Assembly (NCBI GenBank): GCA_022486815.1
Contig: JAKVJW010000020.1
Location: 1 to 50,078, forward strand
Direction of reading: 5' to 3'
DNA length: 50,078 bases
DNA from: Prevotella sp.
Lineage (GTDB): Bacteria > Bacteroidota > Bacteroidia > Bacteroidales > Bacteroidaceae
Position 1 is the stretch's first letter. Every line of letters begins with the position of its first letter. The position numbers and the translations under genes were made by a program. The notes under the pieces were generated by a model. It had not been told where the DNA came from, ran no database searches, and saw only the letters and a list, made by a program, of their open reading frames with translations. This document shows, piece by piece, positions 18,367-26,119 of this stretch.

Positions 18367-19023
18367 ATGAAACTTTTAATTTTAGATTTTGATGGAACAA
18401 TAGGTGACACTAACCAGTTGATTACCAGTACGATGCAGAAGACTTTAAGGGAACTGCAATTACCGGTATGTTCAACGGAGGAATGTTCCCGTACCATTGG
18501 TTTGCCTTTGGAACAAGGTTTTAAGGAGGTTTTACATTCTTCTGATTCATCTGTGATAACCCGTTGTGCAACAGTTTATCGTAATATCTTCTCTGCAAAT
18601 AATCGGCCGGGGATTGTTCCTGTATTTCCGCATGTTCTGGAGAGTATTCACTTATTCTACGATAAGGGTGTTGTCATTACACTAGCCAGTAGTCGTGGAC
18701 ATGCTTCTCTTCAGGCGTTTGTCAATGAGATGCATCTGGAATCTTATATCTCTTATATTCTCGGTGCGGAAGATGTGAAAAGGGCTAAGCCTGATCCATA
18801 TCCTGTGCAGAAGATACTCCGGACTTTTTCTGTTGATCCTAAGGATGCTTTGGTAGTGGGGGATACAAAATTTGATATTCTTATGGGGAAGCGCGCAGGA
18901 ACAAAGACCTGCGGCGTGACTTATGGCAATGGATATAAAGATGAACTGGAACTGGCCGGTGCGGATATGATAGTAGATGATTTCGGGCAGATTCCTGAAC
19001 TTTTGAATACAGAAAAAGGATGA
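18367..19023 (+). CDS. HAD-superfamily hydrolase (phosphoglycolate phosphatase-like)
   Basis: The 218-residue protein has HAD motif I LDFDGTIGDT (about 6-15, nucleophile Asp7), motif II TLASSRG, and motifs III/IV KRAKPDPYP ... VVGDTKFDI (about 138-165). A helical cap domain (about 17-85) is of the type found in phosphoglycolate phosphatases and beta-phosphoglucomutases. It hydrolyses a small phosphate ester; the substrate is not evident. Its stop overlaps the start of the next gene by four bases (ATGA at 19020-19023), so the two are translationally coupled. Confidence 0.88.
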   Translation: MKLLILDFDGTIGDTNQLITSTMQKTLRELQLPVCSTEECSRTIGLPLEQGFKEVLHSSDSSVITRCATVYRNIFSANNRPGIVPVFPHVLESIHLFYDKGVVITLASSRGHASLQAFVNEMHLESYISYILGAEDVKRAKPDPYPVQKILRTFSVDPKDALVVGDTKFDILMGKRAGTKTCGVTYGNGYKDELELAGADMIVDDFGQIPELLNTEKG

Positions 19024-19937
19024 TAAACAAAAATTTTCGAGACAAGAATCATTATAAGACTTACCAGGTACGAAAACCTTCTCAATTGCTGGCTTGGCTT
19101 TTGGATAATATTACAGGTCAAAGCAAAACAAAAATCAAGGAAACTCTGAAAGGGCGTGGTATTACTGTAGATGGACAAACGGTGACTCAATTTGACTATC
19201 CGCTTCGGCCGGGCATGAAGATCGGAGTGTCTAAATCAAAACGTTCCCGAACTCCGCAGAATCCGTTTGTCAAAATAGTCTATGAAGATCAGTATTTGAT
19301 TGTTATTGAAAAGAATATCGGAATACTTTCAGTAGCGGCCGGACATTCTTCGTTGAATGTAAAGACCGTCCTGGACAAATATTTTCATGATACCAAACAG
19401 TATTGTCATGCTCATGTTGTCCATCGTCTGGACAGGGATACGAGCGGATTGATGATTTATGCTAAGGATATTCAGATTGCCATGCAGCTGGAGAAAGACT
19501 GGCACCATACGGTTTATAATCGCCGATATGTGGCTGTGTTGAGTGGTATAATGGAAAAGAACAGTGGGCAGATTACTAGTTGGCTAACCGAAGATGCTGC
19601 TTATACGACCGTCTCTTCGGATGTAGATAATGGTGGGAAATATGCAGTGACCCATTATCAGGTTTTGGACAGAGCTGACAACCATTCACTGGTTGAGTTC
19701 CGTTTAGAAACAGGGCGGAAAAACCAGATACGAGTTCATGCAGCAGATATGGGACATCCTGTATGTGGTGATCCAAAATATGGCAATGGGGATGATCCTT
19801 GCCACCGGCTTAGCCTTCATGCTTATATCCTGTGTTTCTATCATCCTTTCACCGGTGAGCGTATGGAATTTGAGACCCCTATTCCTTACAGTTTCCGCCG
19901 ATTGTTCAAGACAGATGGAAATGCTCAAAGTGAATGA
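19020..19937 (+). CDS. RluA-family pseudouridine synthase
   Basis: The 305-residue protein has an N-terminal S4 RNA-binding domain (about 18-70, LLDNITGQSKTKIKETLKGR) and a catalytic domain with the hallmark HRLDRDTSGLM (about 139-149, catalytic Asp in HRLDRDT), then LETGRKNQIRVH and GDPKYG. It isomerises uridine to pseudouridine in rRNA or tRNA; which position cannot be told. It overlaps the HAD gene by 4 nt. Confidence 0.92.
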   Translation: MINKNFRDKNHYKTYQVRKPSQLLAWLLDNITGQSKTKIKETLKGRGITVDGQTVTQFDYPLRPGMKIGVSKSKRSRTPQNPFVKIVYEDQYLIVIEKNIGILSVAAGHSSLNVKTVLDKYFHDTKQYCHAHVVHRLDRDTSGLMIYAKDIQIAMQLEKDWHHTVYNRRYVAVLSGIMEKNSGQITSWLTEDAAYTTVSSDVDNGGKYAVTHYQVLDRADNHSLVEFRLETGRKNQIRVHAADMGHPVCGDPKYGNGDDPCHRLSLHAYILCFYHPFTGERMEFETPIPYSFRRLFKTDGNAQSE

Positions 19938-20011
19938 ATGTTTTCACGATTCTTGGTCTTTCCGTCAGATTCTTCATCTCATAAATCAGAAATAATTTTA
20001 GTACATCAATT

Positions 20012-20164
20012 ATGCACCAGTTTGTTTATTACATTTTTGTTCTTATTGCTATTATCGTTGCCTTTTTGACCTTAAAGAAGGTAGCCAGTTGTCTGATCAA
20101 GTCCATCGTAATGGTGGCTTTGATTGCCCTTTTGGTATTTCTTTATTTTGCTTTTGTCAAATAG
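20012..20164 (+). CDS. Small two-span membrane protein, unknown function
   Basis: An ATG at 20012 opens a 50-codon frame ending at 20164. The product has two hydrophobic stretches, residues about 5-20 (VYYIFVLIAIIVAFLTL) and about 31-48 (SIVMVALIALLVFLYFAF), joined by a short basic/polar loop LKKVASCLIK. This is a plausible inner-membrane hairpin. It follows the RluA gene by 74 nt on the same strand, with a weak TAATTTTA upstream (19993-20000). I do not recognise a family. The spans, basic loop and position before a terminator make it a likely gene. Confidence 0.6.
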   Translation: MHQFVYYIFVLIAIIVAFLTLKKVASCLIKSIVMVALIALLVFLYFAFVK

Positions 20165-20172
20165 TCTGATTG

Positions 20173-20220
20173 GAAAAAATCACCGGCAACTCTCTGTTCC
20201 AATGGAGAGTTGCCGGTGAT
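20173..20220 (-). terminator. Strong terminator of the threonine operon
   Basis: A perfect 16-bp stem (20179-20194 with 20205-20220) and a 10-nt loop; the arm core is CACCGGCAACTCTC. Read leftwards it is followed by TTTTTTCC, so it ends the thrA-thrC transcript 34 nt past the thrC stop. It may also stop the small membrane gene from the other side, although no T-run follows on the plus strand. Confidence 0.88.
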
Positions 20221-20253
20221 CATCAGTTGTATAGCAATCTTTCAGGATAGATA

Positions 20254-21585
20254 CTATCTTTTCATCAGGAAGTCCTTGAAGACTTGGAAATCTTTTTCCA
20301 TAGGAATACTTTGTTTCTTCCCTTGAATAAATTTTGCCAGTCTTTCTGGAATATCGGTGTCTTCACCAATGATGGCATCCATCTTCTCTTTGAACTTGGC
20401 TGGTGCAGCTGTTTCCAGAAACAGTCCTGTCTCTCCCGGTTTTAGTCCTTCTTTCAAAGCCCGGTAGCCACAACTTCCGTGAGGGTCGAGAAGATATCCA
20501 TTCCGCTGATAACAATCTTTGATGGTTTCACGGATCTGGCCATCCGTATATGAGGCTCCACTGACATCTTGTATGATAGCTTCATGAGAATGCTCGTAGA
20601 GGTCTATGATACGGGCAAAATTGCTTGGGTCACCCACATCCATGGCGTTGGCTAATGTCTGTTTTGACGGCTTGGGTGTATATTTACCGGTTTTCAGGTA
20701 TTTGTAAAAGACGTCATTGGCGTTGTTTGCAGCAATGAAACGTTTTATAGGCAGTCCCATGCGCTTACTGATTAATCCTGCAGTAATATTCCCGAAATTA
20801 CCAGAAGGTACACATACGACCAGGTTGGATGTGAGTTTGCCGTCCTGTTTGTTCAATTGGATCAGGCCTTTCTTCTTGAGTCGTGCGTATCCGAGGAAAT
20901 AATAAAATGCCTGTGGCAGGAAGCGTGCAACATTGATACTGTTGGCTGAAGTCAGTTGCATGTGTTCATTCAGTTCCTGATCCATGAAAGCAGATTTGAC
21001 CAAAGCCTGACAGTCATCAAAAGTGCCGTTAATCTCCATAGCCGTTATGTTTTGTCCGAGGGTTGTAAACTGGCTTTCCTGGATTTTACTGACTTTCCCT
21101 TTTGGATACAGAACATAGACATGGACACCTTTGACTCCAAGAAAACCGTTAGCCACTGCTGAGCCCGTATCTCCGGAAGTAGCAACGAGAACATTGATAT
21201 CTTTATCACTCTCCTGGTGGATAAAATATTCCAGCAGACGCGCCATGAAGCGAGCACCTACATCCTTGAAAGCCAGAGTGGGTCCATGAAAAAGCTCCAG
21301 TGAATAGATATGGTTCTCAACCTTTACGGTAGGAATCTTAAAGGATAGCGTGTCATAGATGATTTTTTCCAGAGATTCCGCATTGACATCTTCCCCGAAG
21401 AAAGCGTTTGCTACTGTCAGGACAATTTCGGGTAAGAACATCTTGTCCATGTTCTCAAAGAAGTCATCTACCAGAAGTTTGATTTTTTCAGGCATATAAA
21501 GTCCTCCATCCGGAGCCAAACCTTTAATAATCGCCTCGCGAAGGGAGACAGAAGGAGCCTTCTTGTTTGTACTGTAATATTTCAT
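20254..21585 (-). CDS. thrC: Threonine synthase
   Basis: The 443-residue PLP enzyme converts O-phosphohomoserine to threonine. It begins with the family's N-terminal pattern MKYYSTNKKAPSVSLREAII. The PLP lysine is Lys107 in LAFKDVGARF; the phosphate/PLP-binding segment is ATSGDTGSAVANGF, and CVPSGNFGNITAG is the usual second signature. The length fits the bacterial type-1 form. It is the last gene of thrA / ApgM-like / thrC and is followed by a strong terminator. Confidence 0.97.
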   Translation of the reverse strand: MKYYSTNKKAPSVSLREAIIKGLAPDGGLYMPEKIKLLVDDFFENMDKMFLPEIVLTVANAFFGEDVNAESLEKIIYDTLSFKIPTVKVENHIYSLELFHGPTLAFKDVGARFMARLLEYFIHQESDKDINVLVATSGDTGSAVANGFLGVKGVHVYVLYPKGKVSKIQESQFTTLGQNITAMEINGTFDDCQALVKSAFMDQELNEHMQLTSANSINVARFLPQAFYYFLGYARLKKKGLIQLNKQDGKLTSNLVVCVPSGNFGNITAGLISKRMGLPIKRFIAANNANDVFYKYLKTGKYTPKPSKQTLANAMDVGDPSNFARIIDLYEHSHEAIIQDVSGASYTDGQIRETIKDCYQRNGYLLDPHGSCGYRALKEGLKPGETGLFLETAAPAKFKEKMDAIIGEDTDIPERLAKFIQGKKQSIPMEKDFQVFKDFLMKR

Positions 21586-21654
21586 GTGTATGCGCTTTTA
21601 TTTGTTTCTTATTTAAATTTCCGGCTCATCAGTGACTTGTTGATTGTTGGAATG

Positions 21655-22917
21655 CTATTTGAGTGACATGAAGTTTTTCATAAATTCATTAAGTCGGAGC
21701 AATCCGTATTCTCCGCTGACACAACTCACTTCATCGTACTGCTGTACGCTATCGGGTTCAATTCCCGGATACCAGATGAGGAAGGGTACAGCTTCCTTGA
21801 CGTGTGTGCGTATTTCCACCGGTGTCGGATGATCAGGCAATACCGCAATACATACGGGTTCTGCCCATGTTGAGACTTCCTTGTAGATAGGTTCTACAAT
21901 ACGATGGTCCAGATATTGGATGGCTTTGATTTTCAAATCAATATCTCCGTCATGTCCCGCTTCGTCTGTTGCTTCAAGATGGAGATAGACAAAGTCCTGC
22001 TTTTTTAAAGCTTCAATGGCAGCCTTGGCCTTGCCTTCATAATTGGTGTCAGCCAGCCCTGTAGCTCCCGGAACTTTAATGATATCCAGTCCGGCATAAT
22101 AGCCGATTCCACGTATGAGATCTACGGCCGATATAACGCTTCCGGTTTTTATTTCCGGATAGAGTTGCATGAGTTTTTTCATCTTCGGATGATAGCCTCC
22201 ACCCCATGGCCAGATAGAGTTGGCCTGACGTTCCTTCTTTGTTGCACGTTCCCTGTTGTAAGGATGCTCTGTCAGAAGTTTCTGACTTTTCTGGATGAGA
22301 CCATTCAACAGGTTGGCTGTTTCACGAGCTGTCATCCTGGTTTTATCTGAACCATCGATAGGTTCATGTACATCTTCCCATCCTTTTTCCGGTTGAATCA
22401 GGAGGGGTTTCCATTCTTCATTCGGATGATCATGAGGAGGGGCGCATACAAGATGTTTGCTTCCATATTTGATGACCAGAAGGTGGCGGTATTGGATACC
22501 CGTGATAAACTTGATTTGATCATTGCCGAGTTTGTCATTCAGATATTTGATCAGCGTATCACCATCTTTAGTCTGAAGATTCCCTCCGTTATGTGTGATA
22601 ATCTTTCCATTGTCAATATAGATGAAGTTGCAACGCATAGCCATATCTTCAGGGGCCATGTGATAGCCGATGCTGGCTGCTTCAAGTGGGCCTCGTCCTT
22701 CATATACCTGATTCAAGTCATACCCTAATATTGCTGTATTAGCTACTTCTGATCCTGGATAGAATCCATCAGGGACAGTAATCAGTCTTCCTGTTTTACC
22801 CTGTCGTGCCAACAGGTCCATATAAGGAGTTTGAGCATACTGCAATAAAGTTTTTCCGCCCAGTCTTTTTACAGGATGGTCGGCCATTCCGTCACCTAAT
22901 ATAATAATGTGTTTCAT
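21655..22917 (-). CDS. ApgM-type (cofactor-independent phosphoglycerate mutase family) enzyme, probable homoserine kinase
   Basis: The 420-residue alkaline-phosphatase-superfamily protein has the metal-site motif ILGDGMADHP (about 5-14), SEVANTAILGYD (about 52-63) around the catalytic Ser/Thr region, YEGRGPLEAAS, and the second metal cluster LEATDEAGHDGDID (about 318-331) with LPDHPTP. Annotators call this family ApgM or 'proposed homoserine kinase'. Here it lies exactly between thrA and thrC, and no GHMP-type thrB is present, so making O-phosphohomoserine is the most likely role. That role is inferred from context and from earlier proposals for this family. It starts 19 nt after the thrA stop. 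Confidence 0.88.
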   Translation of the reverse strand: MKHIIILGDGMADHPVKRLGGKTLLQYAQTPYMDLLARQGKTGRLITVPDGFYPGSEVANTAILGYDLNQVYEGRGPLEAASIGYHMAPEDMAMRCNFIYIDNGKIITHNGGNLQTKDGDTLIKYLNDKLGNDQIKFITGIQYRHLLVIKYGSKHLVCAPPHDHPNEEWKPLLIQPEKGWEDVHEPIDGSDKTRMTARETANLLNGLIQKSQKLLTEHPYNRERATKKERQANSIWPWGGGYHPKMKKLMQLYPEIKTGSVISAVDLIRGIGYYAGLDIIKVPGATGLADTNYEGKAKAAIEALKKQDFVYLHLEATDEAGHDGDIDLKIKAIQYLDHRIVEPIYKEVSTWAEPVCIAVLPDHPTPVEIRTHVKEAVPFLIWYPGIEPDSVQQYDEVSCVSGEYGLLRLNEFMKNFMSLK

Positions 22918-22936
22918 CTGAAAAATTGCTTTACTA

Positions 22937-25372
22937 TTAAATATTGGCTATACTCATCACATTTGCGAATACGCCTGCGGCTGTCACACTTGCCCCGGCA
23001 CCGTAACCTTGAATGAGCATTGGATATTCCTTATAGCGTTCTGTCGTAAGGAGAACGATATTGTTACTTCCCTCCAGATTATAGAAAGGGTGGTCCTTGC
23101 TGATGGATTTTAGTTCTACGCTAGCCTTCCCCCCTTCCATGGAAGCAACAAAACGCCACCGTTTACCATCCTTTTCCAGTTGCTTGCGTTCCTTCTCGAA
23201 ACTTGTATCCAGATTTGGCAAGTTTTTCCAGAAATCCTCCAGACTTCCTTCAAAATAGGATTGAGGAATAAAGAGATGTTTTTCCACATCAGACTGTTCT
23301 ATCCGATAACCAGCTTCACGGGTCAGGATGACTAATTTCCGGATGACGTCAACACCGCTTAGGTCAATTCGCGGATCCGGTTCTGAATACCCTTCCTGTT
23401 TTGCCCTGTGCACGGTTTGAGAGAAAGGTATATCAGCAGAGATCTCGTTGAAAATAAAGTTGAGTGTACCGCTGAGTACAGCTTCAATTTTAAGAATCTT
23501 ATCTCCTGAATTACGCAGATCATTGATTGTTCCTATGATAGGAAGTCCGGCGCCCACATTGGTCTCAAAGCGGAATTTGACGCCTTTGGAAAGAGCTGTC
23601 TGCTTGAGTTTGACATATTTGTCGTATTGGTCAGAAGCAGCGATCTTGTTAGCAGCGACGACGGATATGTTATTTTCCAGAAAGGTCTGGTATAAATCAG
23701 CAATATCTTTACTGGCGGTACAGTCTACGAATACGGCATTGAAGATATTCATACCGATGATATTATCGCGTAACTTTTCCGGATTGCTTGGCCTGGATGA
23801 CTCCAATTGTTTGCGGACATTTTCCAGATTCAGCCCGTCCCGATTATAAATGGCATTATGAGAACTGGCAATACCGACGACTGTCAGTTTGAGTCTGTTG
23901 CGATCCTTTAATGCATTATATTGATTCCTGATTTGCTCAATCAGTTTGCCTCCTACCGTACCTATTCCGCAAATGAAGAGATTAAGTTCCTTATATTCAG
24001 AGAGGAAGAAAGAATCATGGAGTACATTCAAACTTTTTCTCAGTGATTCACCTTTTACGACAAAAGAAATATTTGTTTCTGATGCTCCCTGTGCACATGC
24101 TATGACTGAAATACCAGAACGTCCTAAAGTCCCGAAGAGTTTTCCGGCGATACCGGGCGTATGCTTCATGTTCTCTCCGACGATAGCGATTGTTGCCAGT
24201 CCGCATTCGGCGTGCATTGGAAACATCTCACCATCAGAAATTTCAGAAGAGAATTCTTCGTTGAGAACTCTTACCGCTTCCGGTGCATCCGCTTCACGTA
24301 CACCGATGGAGGTGGAGTTTTCTGAAGACGCCTGACTGACCATGAATACAGATATACCCTTGTTTGCCAATGCGGTGAAAATCCGTCGGTTGACACCGAT
24401 CACACCCACCATACTCAGTCCACTTACCGTGATCAGTGCTGTACCATTGATAGAGGAAATGCCCTTGATGGGTTTTCTGTCATCTTCAATTTCACTTTTG
24501 ATGATCGTTCCGGGATTGCTGGGGTTGAATGTGTTCTTTACCTTGATGGGTATATTCTTGATGCAAACCGGATAGATGGTTGGAGGATAAATAACCTTGG
24601 CACCGAAGTTGCAGAGCTCCATAGCCTCCACATAATTCAACTCGTTGATTGTATAAGCTGTCCTGATGACTTTCGGGTCAGCTGTCATGAAACCGTTGAC
24701 ATCCGTCCATATCTCCAATACTTCAGCATTAAGGGTACCTGCAAGAATAGCAGCTGTATAATCACTTCCACCTCTTCCCAGGTTTGTCGTTTCGTCCGTA
24801 TCACGGTCTTTACTGATAAATCCAGGTACAAGAGAAATACGAGGTAATTCTTTGAAGGTATCTGAGACCAGTTTGACTGTTAACTTCGGGTCAATCATGT
24901 TCTTGCCATTCTTCCGGATGGTTTTAATAAATTTGCGGGAATCAAACCACCTTGCTCCCCGGATCAGTGTGGCCACAATCTGGCTTGAAAGCCGTTCACC
25001 GTAGGAGACAATGGCATTTTGGCTCTTTTCACTTAAATCATGAATAAGATAGACACCAAAATAGATGCTCTTCAGTTGCTCGAAGAGTGTATCTACGGTA
25101 TTAAATAAATCTTCTCGGTTTTTGGTATCGGTGATAATCGTGTCAATCAGAGTATGGTGCCGGTCTACCATTACACTATATTCTTCCCTCCATCGATCGT
25201 CATGCTTTAAAGCTAATTGCGCCGTAGAGAGTAATTTGTCGGTAATACCACCAAGCGCACTGACAACGACGATGACAGGCTGGTGTTTTGCTTCCCTCTC
25301 TACGATCTTTTTCAGACTCAGAATACTTTTCACGGAACCTACAGATGTTCCGCCGAATTTCAGAACTTTCAT
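22937..25372 (-). CDS. thrA: Bifunctional aspartate kinase / homoserine dehydrogenase
   Basis: The 811-residue fusion catalyses the first and third steps from aspartate to homoserine. The N-terminal kinase (about 1-290) has KFGGTSVGS (4-12), TNLGRGGSDYTAA and IWTDVNGFMTADP. Two ACT-like regulatory domains follow (about 310-460), which normally bind threonine. The homoserine dehydrogenase part (about 468-811) starts with the NAD(P) motif ICGIGTVGG and has VAANKIA and FRFETNVGAGLPIIGT. It is first in the thr operon, behind a textbook promoter whose transcript begins with a hairpin. Confidence 0.97.
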   Translation of the reverse strand: MKVLKFGGTSVGSVKSILSLKKIVEREAKHQPVIVVVSALGGITDKLLSTAQLALKHDDRWREEYSVMVDRHHTLIDTIITDTKNREDLFNTVDTLFEQLKSIYFGVYLIHDLSEKSQNAIVSYGERLSSQIVATLIRGARWFDSRKFIKTIRKNGKNMIDPKLTVKLVSDTFKELPRISLVPGFISKDRDTDETTNLGRGGSDYTAAILAGTLNAEVLEIWTDVNGFMTADPKVIRTAYTINELNYVEAMELCNFGAKVIYPPTIYPVCIKNIPIKVKNTFNPSNPGTIIKSEIEDDRKPIKGISSINGTALITVSGLSMVGVIGVNRRIFTALANKGISVFMVSQASSENSTSIGVREADAPEAVRVLNEEFSSEISDGEMFPMHAECGLATIAIVGENMKHTPGIAGKLFGTLGRSGISVIACAQGASETNISFVVKGESLRKSLNVLHDSFFLSEYKELNLFICGIGTVGGKLIEQIRNQYNALKDRNRLKLTVVGIASSHNAIYNRDGLNLENVRKQLESSRPSNPEKLRDNIIGMNIFNAVFVDCTASKDIADLYQTFLENNISVVAANKIAASDQYDKYVKLKQTALSKGVKFRFETNVGAGLPIIGTINDLRNSGDKILKIEAVLSGTLNFIFNEISADIPFSQTVHRAKQEGYSEPDPRIDLSGVDVIRKLVILTREAGYRIEQSDVEKHLFIPQSYFEGSLEDFWKNLPNLDTSFEKERKQLEKDGKRWRFVASMEGGKASVELKSISKDHPFYNLEGSNNIVLLTTERYKEYPMLIQGYGAGASVTAAGVFANVMSIANI

Positions 25373-25395
25373 TGGCTTGAATTATTTAATGTAAT

Positions 25396-25434
25396 GTTCT
25401 GTCATCCTCGAAACCAGTGAGGCCATGGCAGAAC
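25396..25434 (-). promoter_or_regulatory. Hairpin at the 5' end of the thrA mRNA
   Basis: On the transcript, GTTCTG, CAT and CCTC pair with GAGG, ATG and CAGAAC (two small bulges, 9-nt loop). It begins at about the predicted +1 (25435) and ends 23 nt before the thrA ATG. A 14-codon frame (MASLVSRMTEHYIK) lies across it. That peptide is not threonine/isoleucine-rich, so classical thrL-like attenuation is not supported. Confidence 0.5.
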
Positions 25435-25441
25435 TTGATTA

Positions 25442-25472
25442 CAAAAATACGAAGAAATATTAGATTGCCAAA
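25442..25472 (-). promoter_or_regulatory. thrA operon promoter
   Basis: Read leftwards, TTTG (25469-25472), exactly 19 nt, then TATTTTTG (25442-25449). Both boxes match the Bacteroides consensus. The predicted start is near 25435, about 62 nt upstream of thrA. Confidence 0.82.
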
Positions 25473-25534
25473 AAAATAGTATGATAAATTTGCCTTCTCA
25501 TTGTGTTTTGAAATGTGTGACGTAAAGGTCTGGG

Positions 25535-25798
25535 CTACCAAAGGAATTCTGTAATATTCATTATCAAGAGTACTACTACACAAAGACCTAGTACAATCAA
25601 AGTCCATTTTTTCCTATTCTTGCTCATATCGCTTTTTCTGATCAGGCAGATCATTGTAGTCATGAAAATTAACGGCACGAGGATAATCATGATTTTAAAC
25701 CATGACTGACCATGATAGTGGGTATAAGAATATCTCTCCTGAAATCCTATATAGGCAACCATAAGAAGGCTGATTACATTCATCAGATCTTTAATCAT
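25535..25798 (-). CDS. Small integral membrane protein, unknown function
   Basis: The 87-residue protein has three hydrophobic spans at about 5-18, 34-54 (FKIMIILVPLIFMTTMICLI) and 65-83 (WTLIVLGLCVVVLLIMNIT), separated by short polar loops (QERYSYTHYHGQ and RKSDMSKNRKK). The positive loop between spans 2 and 3 suggests an orientation with that loop inside. I do not recognise the family. A near-perfect promoter precedes it, which supports a real gene. It lies upstream of thrA on the same strand but thrA has its own promoter. Confidence 0.72.
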   Translation of the reverse strand: MIKDLMNVISLLMVAYIGFQERYSYTHYHGQSWFKIMIILVPLIFMTTMICLIRKSDMSKNRKKWTLIVLGLCVVVLLIMNITEFLW

Positions 25799-25867
25799 AT
25801 TGAGTACTGGTTTTAAGTATCGCAGATTTTGCGAGTCGGTTTACTTATGTTAGTGATTTTGATTTTG

Positions 25868-25899
25868 CAAATATAGGAAATAATCAACTCGTATACAAA
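25868..25899 (-). promoter_or_regulatory. Promoter of the small membrane protein gene
   Basis: Read leftwards, TTTG (25896-25899), 20 nt, then TATATTTG (25868-25875), a full consensus match. The leader is about 65 nt. Confidence 0.75.
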
Positions 25900-26082
25900 A
25901 ATTCCATCAGGAATTGCATCTTGACTCAGTTCCCTTTTTTCTTTCCCGATAGAAACAGATTTAAAGAGATCTGAATGATTGAAGAGATAAGAGAATAATC
26001 AGAAAAACCGATATTCTGGTCTGTCGGATACCTGAAGACAATGTAGACGATAATCCCTGTCAGGGAAACTTCATTGAATTAT

Positions 26083-26114
26083 TTTGTGAGATTGCAGAAA
26101 ACTTCTTAATTTTG
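26083..26114 (+). promoter_or_regulatory. Promoter of the FAD oxidoreductase gene (predicts a leaderless mRNA)
   Basis: TTTG (26083-26086), exactly 20 nt, then TAATTTTG (26107-26114). The ATG follows at 26120, only 5 nt after the -7 box, so transcription should start within a few bases of the start codon. Confidence 0.75.
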
Positions 26115-26119
26115 CAGAT

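Larger units (their letters stand above)
25799..26119. other. Divergent intergenic region
   Basis: About 320 bases with the leftward promoter (25868-25899), the rightward promoter (26083-26114), and a small palindrome TCCCTG-T-CAGGGA (26054-26066) 17 nt before the rightward TTTG box. No gene is apparent. Confidence 0.6.

Noticed and set aside
25373..25434. A classical threonine attenuator with leader peptide before thrA
   Set aside because: The only short frame (14 codons) has one Thr and one Ile, and no terminator hairpin with a U-tract follows.
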